A stretch of 64,000 nucleotides of DNA, taken from the NCBI RefSeq assembly GCF_900249755.1, contig NZ_LT976853.1, positions 2,453,274-2,517,273 of the forward strand. Reading direction: 5' to 3'. Under the pieces are notes generated by a model. That model was given only the letters and a program-made list of their open reading frames with translations, was not told the origin of the DNA and did not search any database. This stretch comes from Cupriavidus taiwanensis (lineage in GTDB: Bacteria > Pseudomonadota > Gammaproteobacteria > Burkholderiales > Burkholderiaceae). Shown here piece by piece: positions 48,610-58,936 of the stretch (position 1 is its first letter; every line of letters begins with the position of its first letter). A program made the translations under genes and the position numbers.

Positions 48610-49402
48610 TTTCAATATAATTTCCTCGCTGTTCCGGCTCGTGGCCGGCAGCGCAAGACCTGTGTAAGCGATGGATCTTCGGGTTTTACTCGATTTTCCG
48701 CATTCTACACTTGGGGTTGCCGCCGACCCCGCCCGTCTCCCGCAATTCGCGTTCCGCCAAGCGCCAGACGGGCAAATGGCAGCAAAAAGCAGCACGCACG
48801 GTGCCGCCGGCATGCAGGAAGTCGCCCAAAGGTGGCTTCGGCACGGCAGGCGGTGACGTGGGAACTGAGTGTTCAGGTAAAACAGAATTCAAGGGCGGAT
48901 GCCGCAGCCGGCATCCGCTTCGGTGAGAGAAGTCCCGCCCGCACCGGGAAACGGTGCCGGCCGGCAGGTTGACCTGCCGCCTGACTGGAAGTTACCGGCG
49001 CCCGGTCGCAGAACTCCAAGAAGTAGTAGGTGCGCCCGCCAGGAGAAGTCAGGCAGCAACGGCAACCATGCCGTGTCCGAAAAATTTGCTCTTTGACGCG
49101 TCTAGGCCTTCCGCGGCCGGCCGCGATGCCCGCTGCGCTGGTTGCGCCGGCGTCCAGCATCGCCTCCGGCACGGGAATGCGCCGGATGTCTGCGCAAGAG
49201 CAGCCTCCGGTGTTCTCTCCTGCCTGCGGTCGTTACCCCGACGTCATCGCTCTCTTTCACCCGCGCCCAGCCGCTCGCATGTCTTGCGCAGCGGCGCTTT
49301 CCGGCAATTCTCGCGCCTTCGCTCGCTCCCTCGCGTGCTCCATGGATCGCCGCGGACACCGCCCAGACGGTGCCACCCGCGACACTGGAGTGAGGTATTG
49401 CG
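48610..49402. promoter_or_regulatory. long divergent leader region rluC / rne
   Basis: About 793 bases with no convincing gene. On the rne side it holds several strong hairpins (48895-48978), then a polypurine stretch and AT-rich CCGAAAAATTTGCTCTTTGAC before the GC-rich approach to the rne start. In E. coli the long rne 5' UTR is used for autoregulation by RNase E; this region is placed to do the same. Short open frames here lack any family resemblance. Confidence 0.6.
48895..48978 (+). promoter_or_regulatory. three consecutive hairpins in the rne leader
   Basis: Perfect stems: GCGGATGCC/GGCATCCGC (48895-48918), GCACCG/CGGTGC with a GGAAA loop (48941-48957), and GGCAGGT/ACCTGCC (48963-48978). 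The series is typical of a folded leader rather than a terminator, since no T run follows. Confidence 0.55.
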
Positions 49403-52400
49403 ATGAAACGCATGCTGTTCAACGCGACGCAACAAGAGGAATTGCGCGTCGCCATCGTCGACGGTCAGAAACTGATCGATATCGACATCGAAACTGCCGG
49501 GCGCGAACAGCGCAAGGGCAACATCTACAAGGGTGTCATCACCCGCATCGAACCCTCGCTGGAAGCCTGCTTCGTCAATTATGGCGAAGAGCGCCACGGC
49601 TTCCTGCCGTTCAAGGAAGTTGCGCGCGCCTTCTTCAAGGAAGGCATCGACGTGCGCAATGCGCGCATCCAGGACGCCCTGCACGAAGGCCAGGAACTGA
49701 TCGTCCAGGTCGAAAAGGAAGAGCGCGGCAACAAGGGCGCGGCCCTGACCACCTTTATCTCGCTGGCCGGCCGCTACCTGGTGCTGATGCCCAACAACCC
49801 GCGCGGCGGCGGCGTGTCGCGCCGCATCGAGGGCGAAGACCGCCAGGAACTGCGCGAGACCATGGCGCAGCTGACCGTGCCGGAAGGCATGAGCATCATC
49901 GCCCGCACCGCCGGCATCGGCCGCTCGGCCGAGGAACTGCAGTGGGACCTGAACTACCTGCTGCAACTGTGGAAGGCCATCGACGGCGCCGCCGGCGACA
50001 ACAAGGCGCCGCTGCTGATCTACCTCGAATCCAGCCTGGTGATCCGCGCCATCCGCGACTACTTCCAGCCGGATATCGGCGAGATCCTGATCGACACCGA
50101 CGAGATCTACGAACAGGCCCGCGCCTTCATGAGCGTGGTGATGCCTGACAACATGAACCGCGTGAAGAAGTACCGGGATGATGTTCCGCTGTTCTCGCGC
50201 TTCCAGATCGAGCACCAGATCGAGTCGGCCTACTCGCGCATGGTGATGCTGCCCTCGGGCGGTGCCATCGTGATCGACCACACCGAGGCGCTGGTCTCCG
50301 TGGACGTGAACTCGGCCCGCGCCACCAAGGGCGCCGACATCGAGGAAACCGCGCTGCGCACCAACCTGGAAGCGGCCGACGAAATCGCCCGCCAGCTGCG
50401 CCTGCGCGACCTGGGCGGCCTGATCGTGATCGACTTCATCGACATGGAGTCGGGCAAGGCCCAGAAGGACGTGGAAACGCGCCTGAAGGACGCGCTGCGC
50501 CACGACCGCGCCCGCGTGCAGATGGGCAAGATCAGCCGCTTCGGCCTGATGGAGTTGTCGCGCCAGCGCCTGCGCCCGTCGCTGTCGGAGGGCTCGCACA
50601 TCACTTGCCCGCGCTGCAACGGCACCGGCCATATCCGCGATACCGAATCGTCCGCCCTGCAGGTGCTGCGCATCATCCAGGAAGAGGCGATGAAGGAAAA
50701 CACCGCCGCCATCCATTGCCAGGTGCCGGTGGAGGTGGCCGCCTTCCTGCTGAACGAGAAGCGCCAGGAGATCAACCTGATCGAGCTGCGCTTCAAGGTC
50801 AACGTGCTGCTGATTCCCAACAAGCACCTGGAAACGCCGCACTACAAGCTCGAGCGTCTGCGCCACGACGATCCGCGCCTGGAAGACAGCACCGCCAGCT
50901 ACAAGATGGCCGAGGCCGCCGCCAAGGAACTGGAAGCCGACACCAGCTACAGCAGCCGCCGCAAGGAAGAAGCCAAGCCGCGCCAGGAAGCCGCGGTCAA
51001 GGGCATCACGCCCGAGCAGCCCGCCCCGGTCTCGGTGCCGCGCCCCGAGCGCGCGCCGCGCCCGGAAGCCGCGCCCGTGGCCCCGCCCGTGCCGGCCACC
51101 AAGCCGGTCGAAGCCGGCGGCTTCATCGCCTGGCTGAAGGGCCTGTTCGGTGCCCGTCCGGCCACCCCGCCGGTGGTGGAGCCGGCCAAGCCCGCGGCCG
51201 CCGCGGAAACCCGCAGCGCCGAGGGCCGGCGTGAGCGCGGCCCGCGTGGCGAAGGCCGCGGACCGCGTGGCGAGCGCGCCGAACGTGGCGAGCGCGGCGA
51301 GCGTGGCGAACGCACCGAGCGTGGCGAGCGCCAGGGCCGCGGCCAGCGCGGGGAGCGTGGCGAGCGAGCCGAACGTGGCGAGCGCCAGGCCGGTGAGCGT
51401 GGCGAGCAGCGCGAGGGCCGTGGCGAGCGCCAGGGCCGCCAGCCGCGCCAGCAAGGTGAAGGCCAGGCAACCCCCGCCGTGGCGCGCCAGGCCGAGGCCA
51501 TGCCCGCCGAGCGCGCCCAGGGCGAACGCGCCGAGGCCCGCCAGGAAGGCCGCCGCGACCGCAACCAGGAACGCCGCGAGCGCCAGCGCGAACGCCAGCG
51601 CGAGCGCAGCGAACTGCGCGAAGCCGAAGCCGGTGAAGCGCCGCAGCCGGAAGCCATCGCCGCCGCCCAGGCCCTGGGCGTGCTGCCGCAGGCCGTGACG
51701 GAAGACCTCCAGCCGCGCGCCGAGCTGCCGGAGGGCGCCGAAGGTGCCGCCGACGCCGCCGAGACCGCCGAGGGCGAGGAACGCCGCCGCCGCAACCGCC
51801 GTGGCCGCAACCGCTATCGCCGCGAACGCGACGAGTCGGTGCAGGGCGCGCAAGGTGAAGGGGAAGGCGAAGGCACGGCTGGCGAAGGCTTCGCCCCGGC
51901 CAGCGCCGAAGCCGGCGTACCGGCCGAGCCCGCGCCGCAAGCAGCCGTGGCTGCCGAAGCCGCGGCCGAACCGGTCGAAGCCATCCGCATCGCCGTGCCG
52001 GAAGACGTGACGCCGGCCCCGGCCGCGCAAGCGACGCCGGCAGCCCAGCCGGTGGCCGCGCAAGCTGCACAGCCCGCTGAGCCGGTGGCCGCTGCAGTGA
52101 CCGAGGCCGTTGCAGCCGAAGCCATTGCCGAACCCGCCGTCAGCGCAGTGGTCGAGACCGCGGCGCCGGTCGTGCCGACTGCTGCTCCGGCAGCCGCACC
52201 GGAGCCGATGCTCGCGCCGGTTGCAGAAGCCGTTCCGGTGGTCGAGCCGGCAGTCTCGGTCCCGACCCCGGTCGCGGCCCCTGCGCCGACTCCGGCCCCG
52301 GCCGCTGCCGTGGCGCCGGCGGCGCTGGAAAACCTGGAGCCGATGCTAGCCACCGCCGGCCTGCAATGGGTCCACACCGACAGCGACAAGCTGCGCTCGG

Positions 52401-52537
52401 CCCAGGAAGCCGCCGCCCGCATCGCGCCCGCCCCGCGCGTGCCGCGCGAGCGCAAGCCGCTGCCGCCGCTGCCCCAGGGCCCGATGATCCTGGTGGAAAC
52501 CGGCAGCCGCGAAGTGCAGATGGCATCGCAGCAGTAA
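49403..52537 (+). CDS. rne: ribonuclease E
   Basis: 1044-residue single-strand endoribonuclease and degradosome scaffold. The S1 RNA-binding domain lies near residues 35-125 ([23 protein letters not shown]), the 5'-sensor/DNase I-like catalytic core with [12 protein letters not shown] and [11 protein letters not shown]sp ligands near 290-355, and Zn-link [14 protein letters not shown] near 404. The C-terminal half (from about 500) is unfolded: RGER-type repeats (about 611-686), Arg/Glu-rich stretches, then Ala/Pro/Val-rich. The last 60 residues are conserved in Burkholderiales. ATG with GGAG upstream. Confidence 0.96.
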   Translation: MKRMLFNATQQEELRVAIVDGQKLIDIDIETAGREQRKGNIYKGVITRIEPSLEACFVNYGEERHGFLPFKEVARAFFKEGIDVRNARIQDALHEGQELIVQVEKEERGNKGAALTTFISLAGRYLVLMPNNPRGGGVSRRIEGEDRQELRETMAQLTVPEGMSIIARTAGIGRSAEELQWDLNYLLQLWKAIDGAAGDNKAPLLIYLESSLVIRAIRDYFQPDIGEILIDTDEIYEQARAFMSVVMPDNMNRVKKYRDDVPLFSRFQIEHQIESAYSRMVMLPSGGAIVIDHTEALVSVDVNSARATKGADIEETALRTNLEAADEIARQLRLRDLGGLIVIDFIDMESGKAQKDVETRLKDALRHDRARVQMGKISRFGLMELSRQRLRPSLSEGSHITCPRCNGTGHIRDTESSALQVLRIIQEEAMKENTAAIHCQVPVEVAAFLLNEKRQEINLIELRFKVNVLLIPNKHLETPHYKLERLRHDDPRLEDSTASYKMAEAAAKELEADTSYSSRRKEEAKPRQEAAVKGITPEQPAPVSVPRPERAPRPEAAPVAPPVPATKPVEAGGFIAWLKGLFGARPATPPVVEPAKPAAAAETRSAEGRRERGPRGEGRGPRGERAERGERGERGERTERGERQGRGQRGERGERAERGERQAGERGEQREGRGERQGRQPRQQGEGQATPAVARQAEAMPAERAQGERAEARQEGRRDRNQERRERQRERQRERSELREAEAGEAPQPEAIAAAQALGVLPQAVTEDLQPRAELPEGAEGAADAAETAEGEERRRRNRRGRNRYRRERDESVQGAQGEGEGEGTAGEGFAPASAEAGVPAEPAPQAAVAAEAAAEPVEAIRIAVPEDVTPAPAAQATPAAQPVAAQAAQPAEPVAAAVTEAVAAEAIAEPAVSAVVETAAPVVPTAAPAAAPEPMLAPVAEAVPVVEPAVSVPTPVAAPAPTPAPAAAVAPAALENLEPMLATAGLQWVHTDSDKLRSAQEAAARIAPAPRVPRERKPLPPLPQGPMILVETGSREVQMASQQ
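51235..51460 (+). repeat. short in-frame RGER repeat tract in rne
   Basis: Repeats of CGTGGCGAGCG-like units encode [13 protein letters not shown] motifs in the RNA-binding region of RNase E. The tract is prone to slippage; copy number may differ among strains. Confidence 0.75.
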
Positions 52538-52567
52538 GCGACGCCGCTGCGCCGCAGCCAAAGCAAC

Positions 52568-52597
52568 AAGGGGACGGCCTGGCCGTCCCCTTTTTTT
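52568..52597 (+). terminator. rho-independent terminator after rne
   Basis: Strong stem AAGGGGACGGCC/GGCCGTCCCCTT followed by seven T. Confidence 0.95.
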
Positions 52598-52760
52598 GTG
52601 GCCGGCGGCCCGTGAATCCCCGTCATCACCGCGGGATGCGGATGCCCCGCCCCGGCCTCGGCTAGAATGGCAGCAGAATGCATCCGGCCCCCGAGCGCCC
52701 GCGCCACATCGCCTCTTGCCTTGCCGCCCCGCTCCCCGGACGCCGTGCCACCCACAGGCC

Positions 52761-53885
52761 ATGACCGAATCCGTCATCCCGATTTTCGACCTGCGCGACC
52801 ATCGCTACCGCTCGATGACGCCCAGCATTCCCGGCACCCTGGTTGCGCCGGCCGGCCTGGTGGCCGACCGCCGCGGCCGGCCGCTGCATGACCTGCGCAT
52901 CTCGGTGACGGACCGCTGCAACTTCCGCTGCGTCTACTGCATGCCCAAGGAAGTGTTCGACAAGGACTACACCTTCCTGCCGCATTCCGAACTGCTCAGC
53001 TTCGAGGAGATCGAGCGCACCGCGCGCCTGTTCATTGCCCACGGCGTCGAGAAGATCCGCCTGACCGGCGGCGAGCCGCTGCTGCGCAAGAACATCGAAC
53101 ACCTGGTCGAGATGCTGGCGAAGCTCGAGACCGTGTCGGGCAAGCCGCTGGACCTGACGCTCACCACCAACGCTTCATTGCTGGCGCGCAAGGCGCGCGC
53201 GCTGCGCGACGCCGGCCTGACGCGGGTCAGCGTCAGCCTGGACGCGATCGACGACGCCACCTTCCGCCGCATGAACGACGTCGACTTCGCCGTCGCCGAC
53301 GTGCTGCGCGGCATCGAGGCCGCGCAGGCCGTCGGGCTGGCGCCGATCAAGGTCAACATGGTGGTCAAGCGCGGCACCAACGACCAGGAAATCGTGCCGA
53401 TGGCACGCCACTTCCGCCACAGCGGCATCATCCTGCGCTTTATCGAGTTCATGGACGTCGGCGCCAGCAACCACTGGCAGATGGACGAAGTGCTGCCGTC
53501 GGCCGAAGTGGTGAAGCGCATCGCAGCCGAATTCCCGCTCGAAACGGTGCAGGCCAATTATTCGGGAGAAACCGCCGAGCGCTGGCGCTACCGCGACGGC
53601 GCCGGCGAGATCGGCGTGATCTCCAGCGTCACCCATGCCTTCTGCGGCGACTGCAGCCGCATCCGGCTGTCCACCGAAGGCCGGCTCTACCTGTGCCTGT
53701 TCGCCACCGAGGGCTTCGACCTGCGCGCGCTGCTGCGCGGCGGCTACAGCGACCTGGAAATCTCCAACGCGATCGCGCAGGTCTGGCAGGGCCGCACCGA
53801 CAACTATTCCGAGCAGCGCAGCGACCCGGCCGTGCGCGCCAGGCGCGCCGAGCGCAAGATCGAGATGTCCTATATCGGCGGCTGA
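52761..53885 (+). CDS. moaA: GTP 3',8-cyclase MoaA
   Basis: 374-residue radical-SAM enzyme starting molybdenum-cofactor synthesis from GTP. N-terminal cluster motif [14 protein letters not shown] (C-x3-C-x2-C), a second [4Fe-4S] site near the C-terminus ([19 protein letters not shown]), and the terminal Gly-Gly (SYIGG) required for MoaC-coupled catalysis. ATG at 52761 ([18 protein letters not shown]) gives a longer N-terminus than E. coli MoaA; the open frame farther upstream crosses the rne-moaA gap and is rejected. First gene of moaA-mobA-moeA. Confidence 0.96.
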   Translation: MTESVIPIFDLRDHRYRSMTPSIPGTLVAPAGLVADRRGRPLHDLRISVTDRCNFRCVYCMPKEVFDKDYTFLPHSELLSFEEIERTARLFIAHGVEKIRLTGGEPLLRKNIEHLVEMLAKLETVSGKPLDLTLTTNASLLARKARALRDAGLTRVSVSLDAIDDATFRRMNDVDFAVADVLRGIEAAQAVGLAPIKVNMVVKRGTNDQEIVPMARHFRHSGIILRFIEFMDVGASNHWQMDEVLPSAEVVKRIAAEFPLETVQANYSGETAERWRYRDGAGEIGVISSVTHAFCGDCSRIRLSTEGRLYLCLFATEGFDLRALLRGGYSDLEISNAIAQVWQGRTDNYSEQRSDPAVRARRAERKIEMSYIGG

Positions 53886-53906
53886 ACCCGCCGCACACCC
53901 CATCCA

Positions 53907-54506
53907 ATGATTGCACGCGACGACATCACCGGCCTGATCCTCGCAGGCGGCAGGGGCAGCCGCATGGGCGGCACCGACAAGGGCCTGCAGCCGCTGCGTG
54001 GCACACCGATGGCCATGCACACGATGATGCGGCTGACGCCGCAGGTGGGCGGGCTGATGATCAACGCCAACCGCAACCTGGCCGCCTATGAGTCCTTCGG
54101 CGTGCCGGTCTACACCGACAGCGTGCCCGACTTCGCCGGCCCGCTCGCCGGGATGCTCGCCGGCCTGGAACAATGCGCGACGCCCTGGATGGTGACGGCG
54201 CCGTGCGACTCGCCGTTCCTGCCGACCGACCTGGTAGCGCGCCTGGCGCAGGCGATCGAGGCCGAAGGCGCCGAGCTGGCGATCCCGGTCACGCTGGACC
54301 CGGACGGCCGGCGCCAGACCCAGCCGGTGTTCTGCCTGATGCCGGTCAGTGCGCTCGACAGCCTGGTGGCTTATCTTTCCGGGGGCGGCCGCAAGATCGA
54401 AACCTGGGCCGCCTCGCAGCGGCTGGCCGAAGTGCTGTTCGACGACGCCGCGGCCTTTGCCAATATCAACACCCTGGACGAACTGCGCGCGCACGAAGCG
54501 CGCTGA
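53907..54506 (+). CDS. mobA: molybdenum cofactor guanylyltransferase MobA
   Basis: 199 residues. Nucleotide-binding loop GLILAGGRGSRMGGTDKGLQPL near the N-terminus, then CDSPFLPTDLVARLAQA with the metal-binding Asp. It adds GMP to Mo-molybdopterin for DMSO-reductase-type enzymes. It lies 21 bases behind moaA and 31 before moeA. Confidence 0.95.
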   Translation: MIARDDITGLILAGGRGSRMGGTDKGLQPLRGTPMAMHTMMRLTPQVGGLMINANRNLAAYESFGVPVYTDSVPDFAGPLAGMLAGLEQCATPWMVTAPCDSPFLPTDLVARLAQAIEAEGAELAIPVTLDPDGRRQTQPVFCLMPVSALDSLVAYLSGGGRKIETWAASQRLAEVLFDDAAAFANINTLDELRAHEAR

Positions 54507-54537
54507 ATCCCCCTGCCGAGCCCACCGCCGAGCCGCC

Positions 54538-55836
54538 ATGCCCTCCCTGCAATCCGTCATTTCCTGCCTGTCCGACTACGATCCCAGCGCGCTGCCGGTG
54601 GACCACGCCAACCGCATCATCGGCGAGGTGGTCGAGCCGGTGCGCGGCATCGAGCAATTGCCGATCCGCAGCGCGCTCGACCGCGTGCTGGCCGAGGACA
54701 TCGTCTCGACCCTGGACGTGCCGGCCCATGACAACTCGGCGATGGACGGTTATGCCTTCCAGGGGGCGGCACTGGCCGCGGCGCAGACCCCCACGGTAGA
54801 GCTGGAGGTAATCGGCAGCGCCTTCGCCGGCGGCGCCGGCGCACTGGCCCCCACCGCCGTGCAGGCGGTGCGCATCATGACCGGCGCGGTGATGCCGGCC
54901 GGCTGCGACACCGTGGTGCCGCAGGAGTTCGTCGAAACCGTCGCCGACGGCGCGCGCATCCGCTTTGCCGCCGACTGCGTCCGCATCGGCGACAACCGGC
55001 GCCTGCGCGGCGAGGACCTGGCGCGCGGCCAGGCCGCGCTGCAGGCCGGACGCATCCTGCAGCCGGCCGACCTGGGCCTGCTGGCGTCGCTGGGCGTGGC
55101 CGAGGTACGGGTGCGCCGGCGCCTGCGCGTGGCATTCTTCTCCACCGGAGACGAGCTGCGCTCGATCGGCGAGCCGCTCGACCCCGGCTGCGTCTACGAT
55201 TCCAACCGCTACACGCTGCACGGCATGCTGCGCCGGATGAACGTGGACCTGCTCGACATGGGCGTGGTGCGCGATCACCCCGAAGCGCTCGAAGCCGCCT
55301 TCCGCACTGCATGCGAAAGCGCCGACGCGGTCATTACCTCCGGCGGCGTCTCGGTCGGCGAGGCCGACTACACCAAGCAGATCATGGCGCGCCTGGGCGA
55401 TGTCACGTTCTGGAAAATCGCCATGCGCCCGGGCCGGCCGATGGCCTTCGGGCGCATCCAGGCCAACGGCGCGGAGGCGCACTCGGCGCTGCTGTTCGGC
55501 CTGCCCGGCAACCCGGTGGCGGTGATGGTCACGTTCTACCATTTCGTGCGCGCCGCGCTGCACCGGCTGATGGGCGCCAGCGTGCCCCCCCTGCCGCTGC
55601 TGCGCGTGCGCAGCGCGCAGGCGATCCGCAAGAAGCCGGGGCGCACCGAGTACCAGCGCGGCATCCTGGCGCGCGCTGGCGATGGCGAGTGGGAAGTGCG
55701 CATCACCGGCCAGCAGGGCTCGGGCGTGCTGCGCTCGATGAGCGAGGCCAACTGCTTTATCGTGCTCGGCCACGAGCAGGATTCGGTCAAGGCCGGCGAC
55801 GCGGTCGAGGTGATGCTGTTCGACGGGCTGGTTTGA
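54538..55836 (+). CDS. moeA: molybdopterin molybdenumtransferase MoeA
   Basis: 432 residues. AHDNSAMDGYAF near the N-terminus, GAVMPAGCDTVVPQE, the MPT-binding GDELRSIGEPLDPGCVYDSN and SGGVSVGEADYTKQIM, then LPGNPVAVMVTFYHFV. Inserts molybdenum into adenylylated molybdopterin. ATG at 54538 is the family start; the frame open before it is a mobA shadow. Completes the cofactor operon. Confidence 0.96.
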   Translation: MPSLQSVISCLSDYDPSALPVDHANRIIGEVVEPVRGIEQLPIRSALDRVLAEDIVSTLDVPAHDNSAMDGYAFQGAALAAAQTPTVELEVIGSAFAGGAGALAPTAVQAVRIMTGAVMPAGCDTVVPQEFVETVADGARIRFAADCVRIGDNRRLRGEDLARGQAALQAGRILQPADLGLLASLGVAEVRVRRRLRVAFFSTGDELRSIGEPLDPGCVYDSNRYTLHGMLRRMNVDLLDMGVVRDHPEALEAAFRTACESADAVITSGGVSVGEADYTKQIMARLGDVTFWKIAMRPGRPMAFGRIQANGAEAHSALLFGLPGNPVAVMVTFYHFVRAALHRLMGASVPPLPLLRVRSAQAIRKKPGRTEYQRGILARAGDGEWEVRITGQQGSGVLRSMSEANCFIVLGHEQDSVKAGDAVEVMLFDGLV

Positions 55837-56034
55837 GAATCTGAACGGTCCGGCGGGTGTGCACAGCCATTCGCTACACGACCGTAGCAATGTGTCGTTT
55901 TTGTGCTGCACATTTGCCGCCGTGGCGCCGTTGTCGCGGGGCTTTCGGCTGCCCTGCGGCCGCCGGGCTATGCTTGGCATCGGCCAATCGCTACACTTGG
56001 CGCACGATTCAGAAACATTCGAGTATCCCCCGTC

Positions 56035-56316
56035 ATGAATCAGGAGATTGCGTACCTCCACCCCGTCAAGACCGCCCGCGCACTGGTGCTGGTCTACCTG
56101 TGCTTCTCGCTGCCGATCGTGTCGCTGGGCCTGTTCGTCACCTTCGTCCGCTATGGTGACCTGCCCGCCATCACCGTCTTCAGCGCGATCATCCTGAATG
56201 CGCTGATCGGCTTCGGCCTGCTGTGGCTGGCCTGCAAGGCCTACAACTGGGTGGCTGCCCGCTTCGGCGGCATCGAAGTCCACGTGCGCGAGTTGTCCCC
56301 CGAAGAAGACCGCTGA
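56035..56316 (+). CDS. small two-helix membrane protein
   Basis: 93 residues. Two hydrophobic helices (about residues 15-37 ALVLVYLCFSLPIVSLGLFV, and 43-67 ITVFSAIILNALIGFGLLWLACKA) with a polar C-terminal tail ending VHVRELSPEEDR. ATG at 56035 (MNQEIAYLHPVK). No family recognised. It follows moeA by about 200 bases with no terminator seen, so it may read from the same operon or its own promoter. Confidence 0.65.
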   Translation: MNQEIAYLHPVKTARALVLVYLCFSLPIVSLGLFVTFVRYGDLPAITVFSAIILNALIGFGLLWLACKAYNWVAARFGGIEVHVRELSPEEDR

Positions 56317-56409
56317 ACGCTGACTTGCCAGTTCGGGCCGGGCGCCAGTCCGGCCGCCCTTCCCGCTCCCCCAGCCCAACTCCCGTTCATCAACCGCCCG
56401 GCCGCACGG

Positions 56410-57900
56410 TCAGGCCTGGTTGTTTTCCGCGCTTTCCTGCGTGCCGTCCGCCGGGGTTTCCAGCCCCAGGCCGAGCAACTGCTGCGCGGCTTCGCCCGGT
56501 AGCGCTTCCACCGTGCGCAGCTTGCGCGCCATCTGCCGCGTGCGCACTTCCGCCTGCTCGATATTGCGCGCGGCACGCTCGAGCGTATCGCGGGTCTTGG
56601 CCAGCACGTCGCCGAACTTGCCGAATTCGGTCTTGACCGCGCCCAGCACTTCCCACACCTCGCTCGAGCGCTTTTCCAGCGCCAGCGTGCGGAAGCCCAT
56701 CTGCAGGCTGTTCAGCAGCGCGGTCAGCGTGGTCGGCCCGGCCACGGTCACGCGGTAGTCGCGCTGCAGCTGGTCGGTCAGGCCGGGGCGGCGCAGCACC
56801 TCGGCGTAGAGGCCTTCGGTCGGCAGGAACAGGATGGCGAAGTCCGTGGTCTGCGGCGGCGCCAGGTATTTTTCGGCGATGGTCTGGGCCTCGCGCCGCA
56901 GTGCCACTTCCAGTTCGCGGCCGAACGCCAGCACGCCGTCGGGGTCGCCGCGCTCCTGCGCGTCGACCAGGCGCTCGTACTGTTCCTTGGGAAACTTGGC
57001 GTCGACCGGCAGCCAGACCGGCGCGTTGTCGCCACCCGCGGCCTTGCCCGGCAGCCGGATCGCAAACTCCACGCGCGCGCCCGAGTTGCGCACGGTCTCG
57101 ACGTTCTTGCCGTACTGCTCGGGCGTCAGCATCTGCTCCAGCAGCATCTCCAGCTGCACCTCGCCCCAGGTGCCGCGCGACTTCACGTTCGTCAGCACCT
57201 TCTTCAAGTCGCCCACGCCCTGCGCCAGCACCTGCATTTCGCCCAGGCCGCGATGCACCTGCTCGAGGCGGTCCGACACCAGCCGGAACGATTCGCCCAG
57301 GCGCTGCTCCAGCGTGGCATGCAGCTTCTCGTCGACGGTGCGGCGCATTTCCTCCAGCTTGGCGGCGTTGTTGGCCTCGATGTCCTGCAGCTTTTTCTCC
57401 AGCGTGGCGCGGACCTCGGCCAGGCGGCGCTCGTTGGCCTCGGACATCTGCGCCAGTTGCTGCTGCAGCCCGTCGCCGAAGCGGCGCAGCGTGCCGGCCT
57501 GCTCGTCGCGCGCCTGCTGCGCCTGCAGCAGCAGTTGCTGCCGCACCTGCTCGAGCTGCTGCGTGTTGGCCTCGGTCAGCTTGGCGAGCTGCTGCGCGAA
57601 CGTGTCGATCTGGTGGTTCTGCAGCGTGGCGATGCCGGTCAGCTGCGACGACAGCGCCTGCTGGAAGCGCAGCATCTGCTGCGCCGACTCGCCGCGGCTG
57701 CCGCGCGCGGCCTCGGCCACCTCGGTGCGCACCTCGCGCTCCAGCCGCTCCATGCCGCGCGCGTGGTCCACCCGCATCTCGTCGAGCTGCCGCGCCACGC
57801 CGGCGCCGGACGAGGCCCCCTGCTGCCGCAGCAGCAGGATCACCAGCAAGACCACCGCGAGCAGCGCCGCGGCCAGCGTCAGGAACGGAATCAGGTTCAT
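56410..57900 (-). CDS. rmuC: DNA recombination protein RmuC
   Basis: 496 residues. One N-terminal helix (about 5-25), a long coiled coil (about 40-210, Gln/Glu/Leu heptads such as QLEQVRQQLLLQAQQARDEQ), then the RmuC nuclease-like domain (VKSRGTWGEVQLEMLLEQML, LPVDAKFPKEQYERL, DFAILFLPTEGLYAEVL). Limits inverted-repeat recombination in E. coli; nuclease activity is predicted. It ends a minus-strand series pncB-lutC-antiporter-dehydrogenase-rmuC. Confidence 0.92.
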   Translation of the reverse strand: MNLIPFLTLAAALLAVVLLVILLLRQQGASSGAGVARQLDEMRVDHARGMERLEREVRTEVAEAARGSRGESAQQMLRFQQALSSQLTGIATLQNHQIDTFAQQLAKLTEANTQQLEQVRQQLLLQAQQARDEQAGTLRRFGDGLQQQLAQMSEANERRLAEVRATLEKKLQDIEANNAAKLEEMRRTVDEKLHATLEQRLGESFRLVSDRLEQVHRGLGEMQVLAQGVGDLKKVLTNVKSRGTWGEVQLEMLLEQMLTPEQYGKNVETVRNSGARVEFAIRLPGKAAGGDNAPVWLPVDAKFPKEQYERLVDAQERGDPDGVLAFGRELEVALRREAQTIAEKYLAPPQTTDFAILFLPTEGLYAEVLRRPGLTDQLQRDYRVTVAGPTTLTALLNSLQMGFRTLALEKRSSEVWEVLGAVKTEFGKFGDVLAKTRDTLERAARNIEQAEVRTRQMARKLRTVEALPGEAAQQLLGLGLETPADGTQESAENNQA

Positions 57901-57936
57901 GCGAGACAGATGCGTTGATGAAGCGCTGCGCCCGGC

Positions 57937-58932
57937 TCAGCGGCGGTGCGGCATCACTTCAGGATTGATCACGGTCGGCGGATGGCCGGCCTGCGGACCC
58001 TGGTCGAGCGCCGCGATCAGGTTGTCGGCGGCCAGCATCGCCATGGCGCGGCGGGTTTTCTCGGACGCGCTGGCGATGTGCGGCGTCAGTACGACGTTGG
58101 GCACCGTTAGCAGGTCCGGGTGGACCGAGGGCTCGCCCTCGAACACATCCAGCCCCGCGCCGAAGATGCGCCGGTCGCGCAGCGCCTGCGCCAGCGCGGC
58201 GTCGTCGACGATGCCGCCGCGCGCCAGGTTCACCAGCGTCGCGGTGGGTTTCATCAGCGCCAGCTCGGCGGCGCCGATGGCGTGGTGGCTCTGCGGGCCG
58301 TAGGGCAGCACCAGCAGCAGGTGGTCGGACTGGCGCAGCAGGTCTTCCTTGCTGACATAGCGCGCGTTGAGCGCGCGCTCGGTGTCGGCCGGCAGCTGGC
58401 TGCGGTTGTGGTACAGCACGTTCATGCCAAACCCGCCCGCGCGCCGCGCCAGCGCCTGGCCGATGCGGCCCATGCCGAGGATGCCCAGCGTGCTGCCGTA
58501 CAGGTCCATGCCGACCAGCATGTCGTAGCTCCAGCGCTGCCACTTGCCGGCGCGCAGGTAATGCTCGGCCTCGGTGACGCGGCGCGCGGTCGCCATCAGC
58601 AGGGCCCAGCCGAAATCGGCGGTGGTCTCCGTCAGCACGTCGGGCGTATTGGTGGCGACGATGCCCGCGGCGGTCAGCGCCGGCAGGTCCAGGTTGTTGT
58701 AGCCGACCGCCATGTTGCACACGGCGCGCAGCGTGGGCAGCCCGGCGATGACGCCGGCGTCGATGCGGTCGGCGGCGTTGGCCAGCACGCCGGCCTTGCC
58801 GGCCAGCCGCGCCTTCAGCGCCGCGGCGTCGAGCACCGCGTCCTGCTGGTTGTCGTCGACATCGAAATACTGCGCCAGGTGCGCGATGACTTCGGGGTAG
58901 ATGGCGCGGGTGACCAGGACGGACGGCTTCAT
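57937..58932 (-). CDS. D-2-hydroxyacid dehydrogenase (glyoxylate/hydroxypyruvate reductase-like)
   Basis: 331 residues. Rossmann motif GSTLGILGMGRIGQALARRA (about residues 144-163), catalytic Arg in LVNLARGGIVDD, Glu in AGLDVFEGEP, and His in VVLTPHIASAS. The layout matches the GhrB/2-ketogluconate reductase subgroup. Likely NADPH-dependent reduction of glyoxylate, hydroxypyruvate or 2-ketogluconate; the substrate is not fixed. It is 36 bases after... upstream of rmuC on the same strand, so probably co-transcribed with the antiporter gene before it. Confidence 0.9.
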   Translation of the reverse strand: MKPSVLVTRAIYPEVIAHLAQYFDVDDNQQDAVLDAAALKARLAGKAGVLANAADRIDAGVIAGLPTLRAVCNMAVGYNNLDLPALTAAGIVATNTPDVLTETTADFGWALLMATARRVTEAEHYLRAGKWQRWSYDMLVGMDLYGSTLGILGMGRIGQALARRAGGFGMNVLYHNRSQLPADTERALNARYVSKEDLLRQSDHLLLVLPYGPQSHHAIGAAELALMKPTATLVNLARGGIVDDAALAQALRDRRIFGAGLDVFEGEPSVHPDLLTVPNVVLTPHIASASEKTRRAMAMLAADNLIAALDQGPQAGHPPTVINPEVMPHRR

Positions 58933-58936
58933 GGCA

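Noticed and set aside
48899..49096. Short open frame in the rne leader (65 codons)
   Set aside because: It spans the hairpin region, has no convincing ribosome-binding site and no family resemblance; leader structure explains the sequence better.
49244..52063. 939-residue antisense frame over rne
   Set aside because: Alanine/leucine/glycine low-complexity translation produced by the Arg/Glu repeats of RNase E; no independent support.
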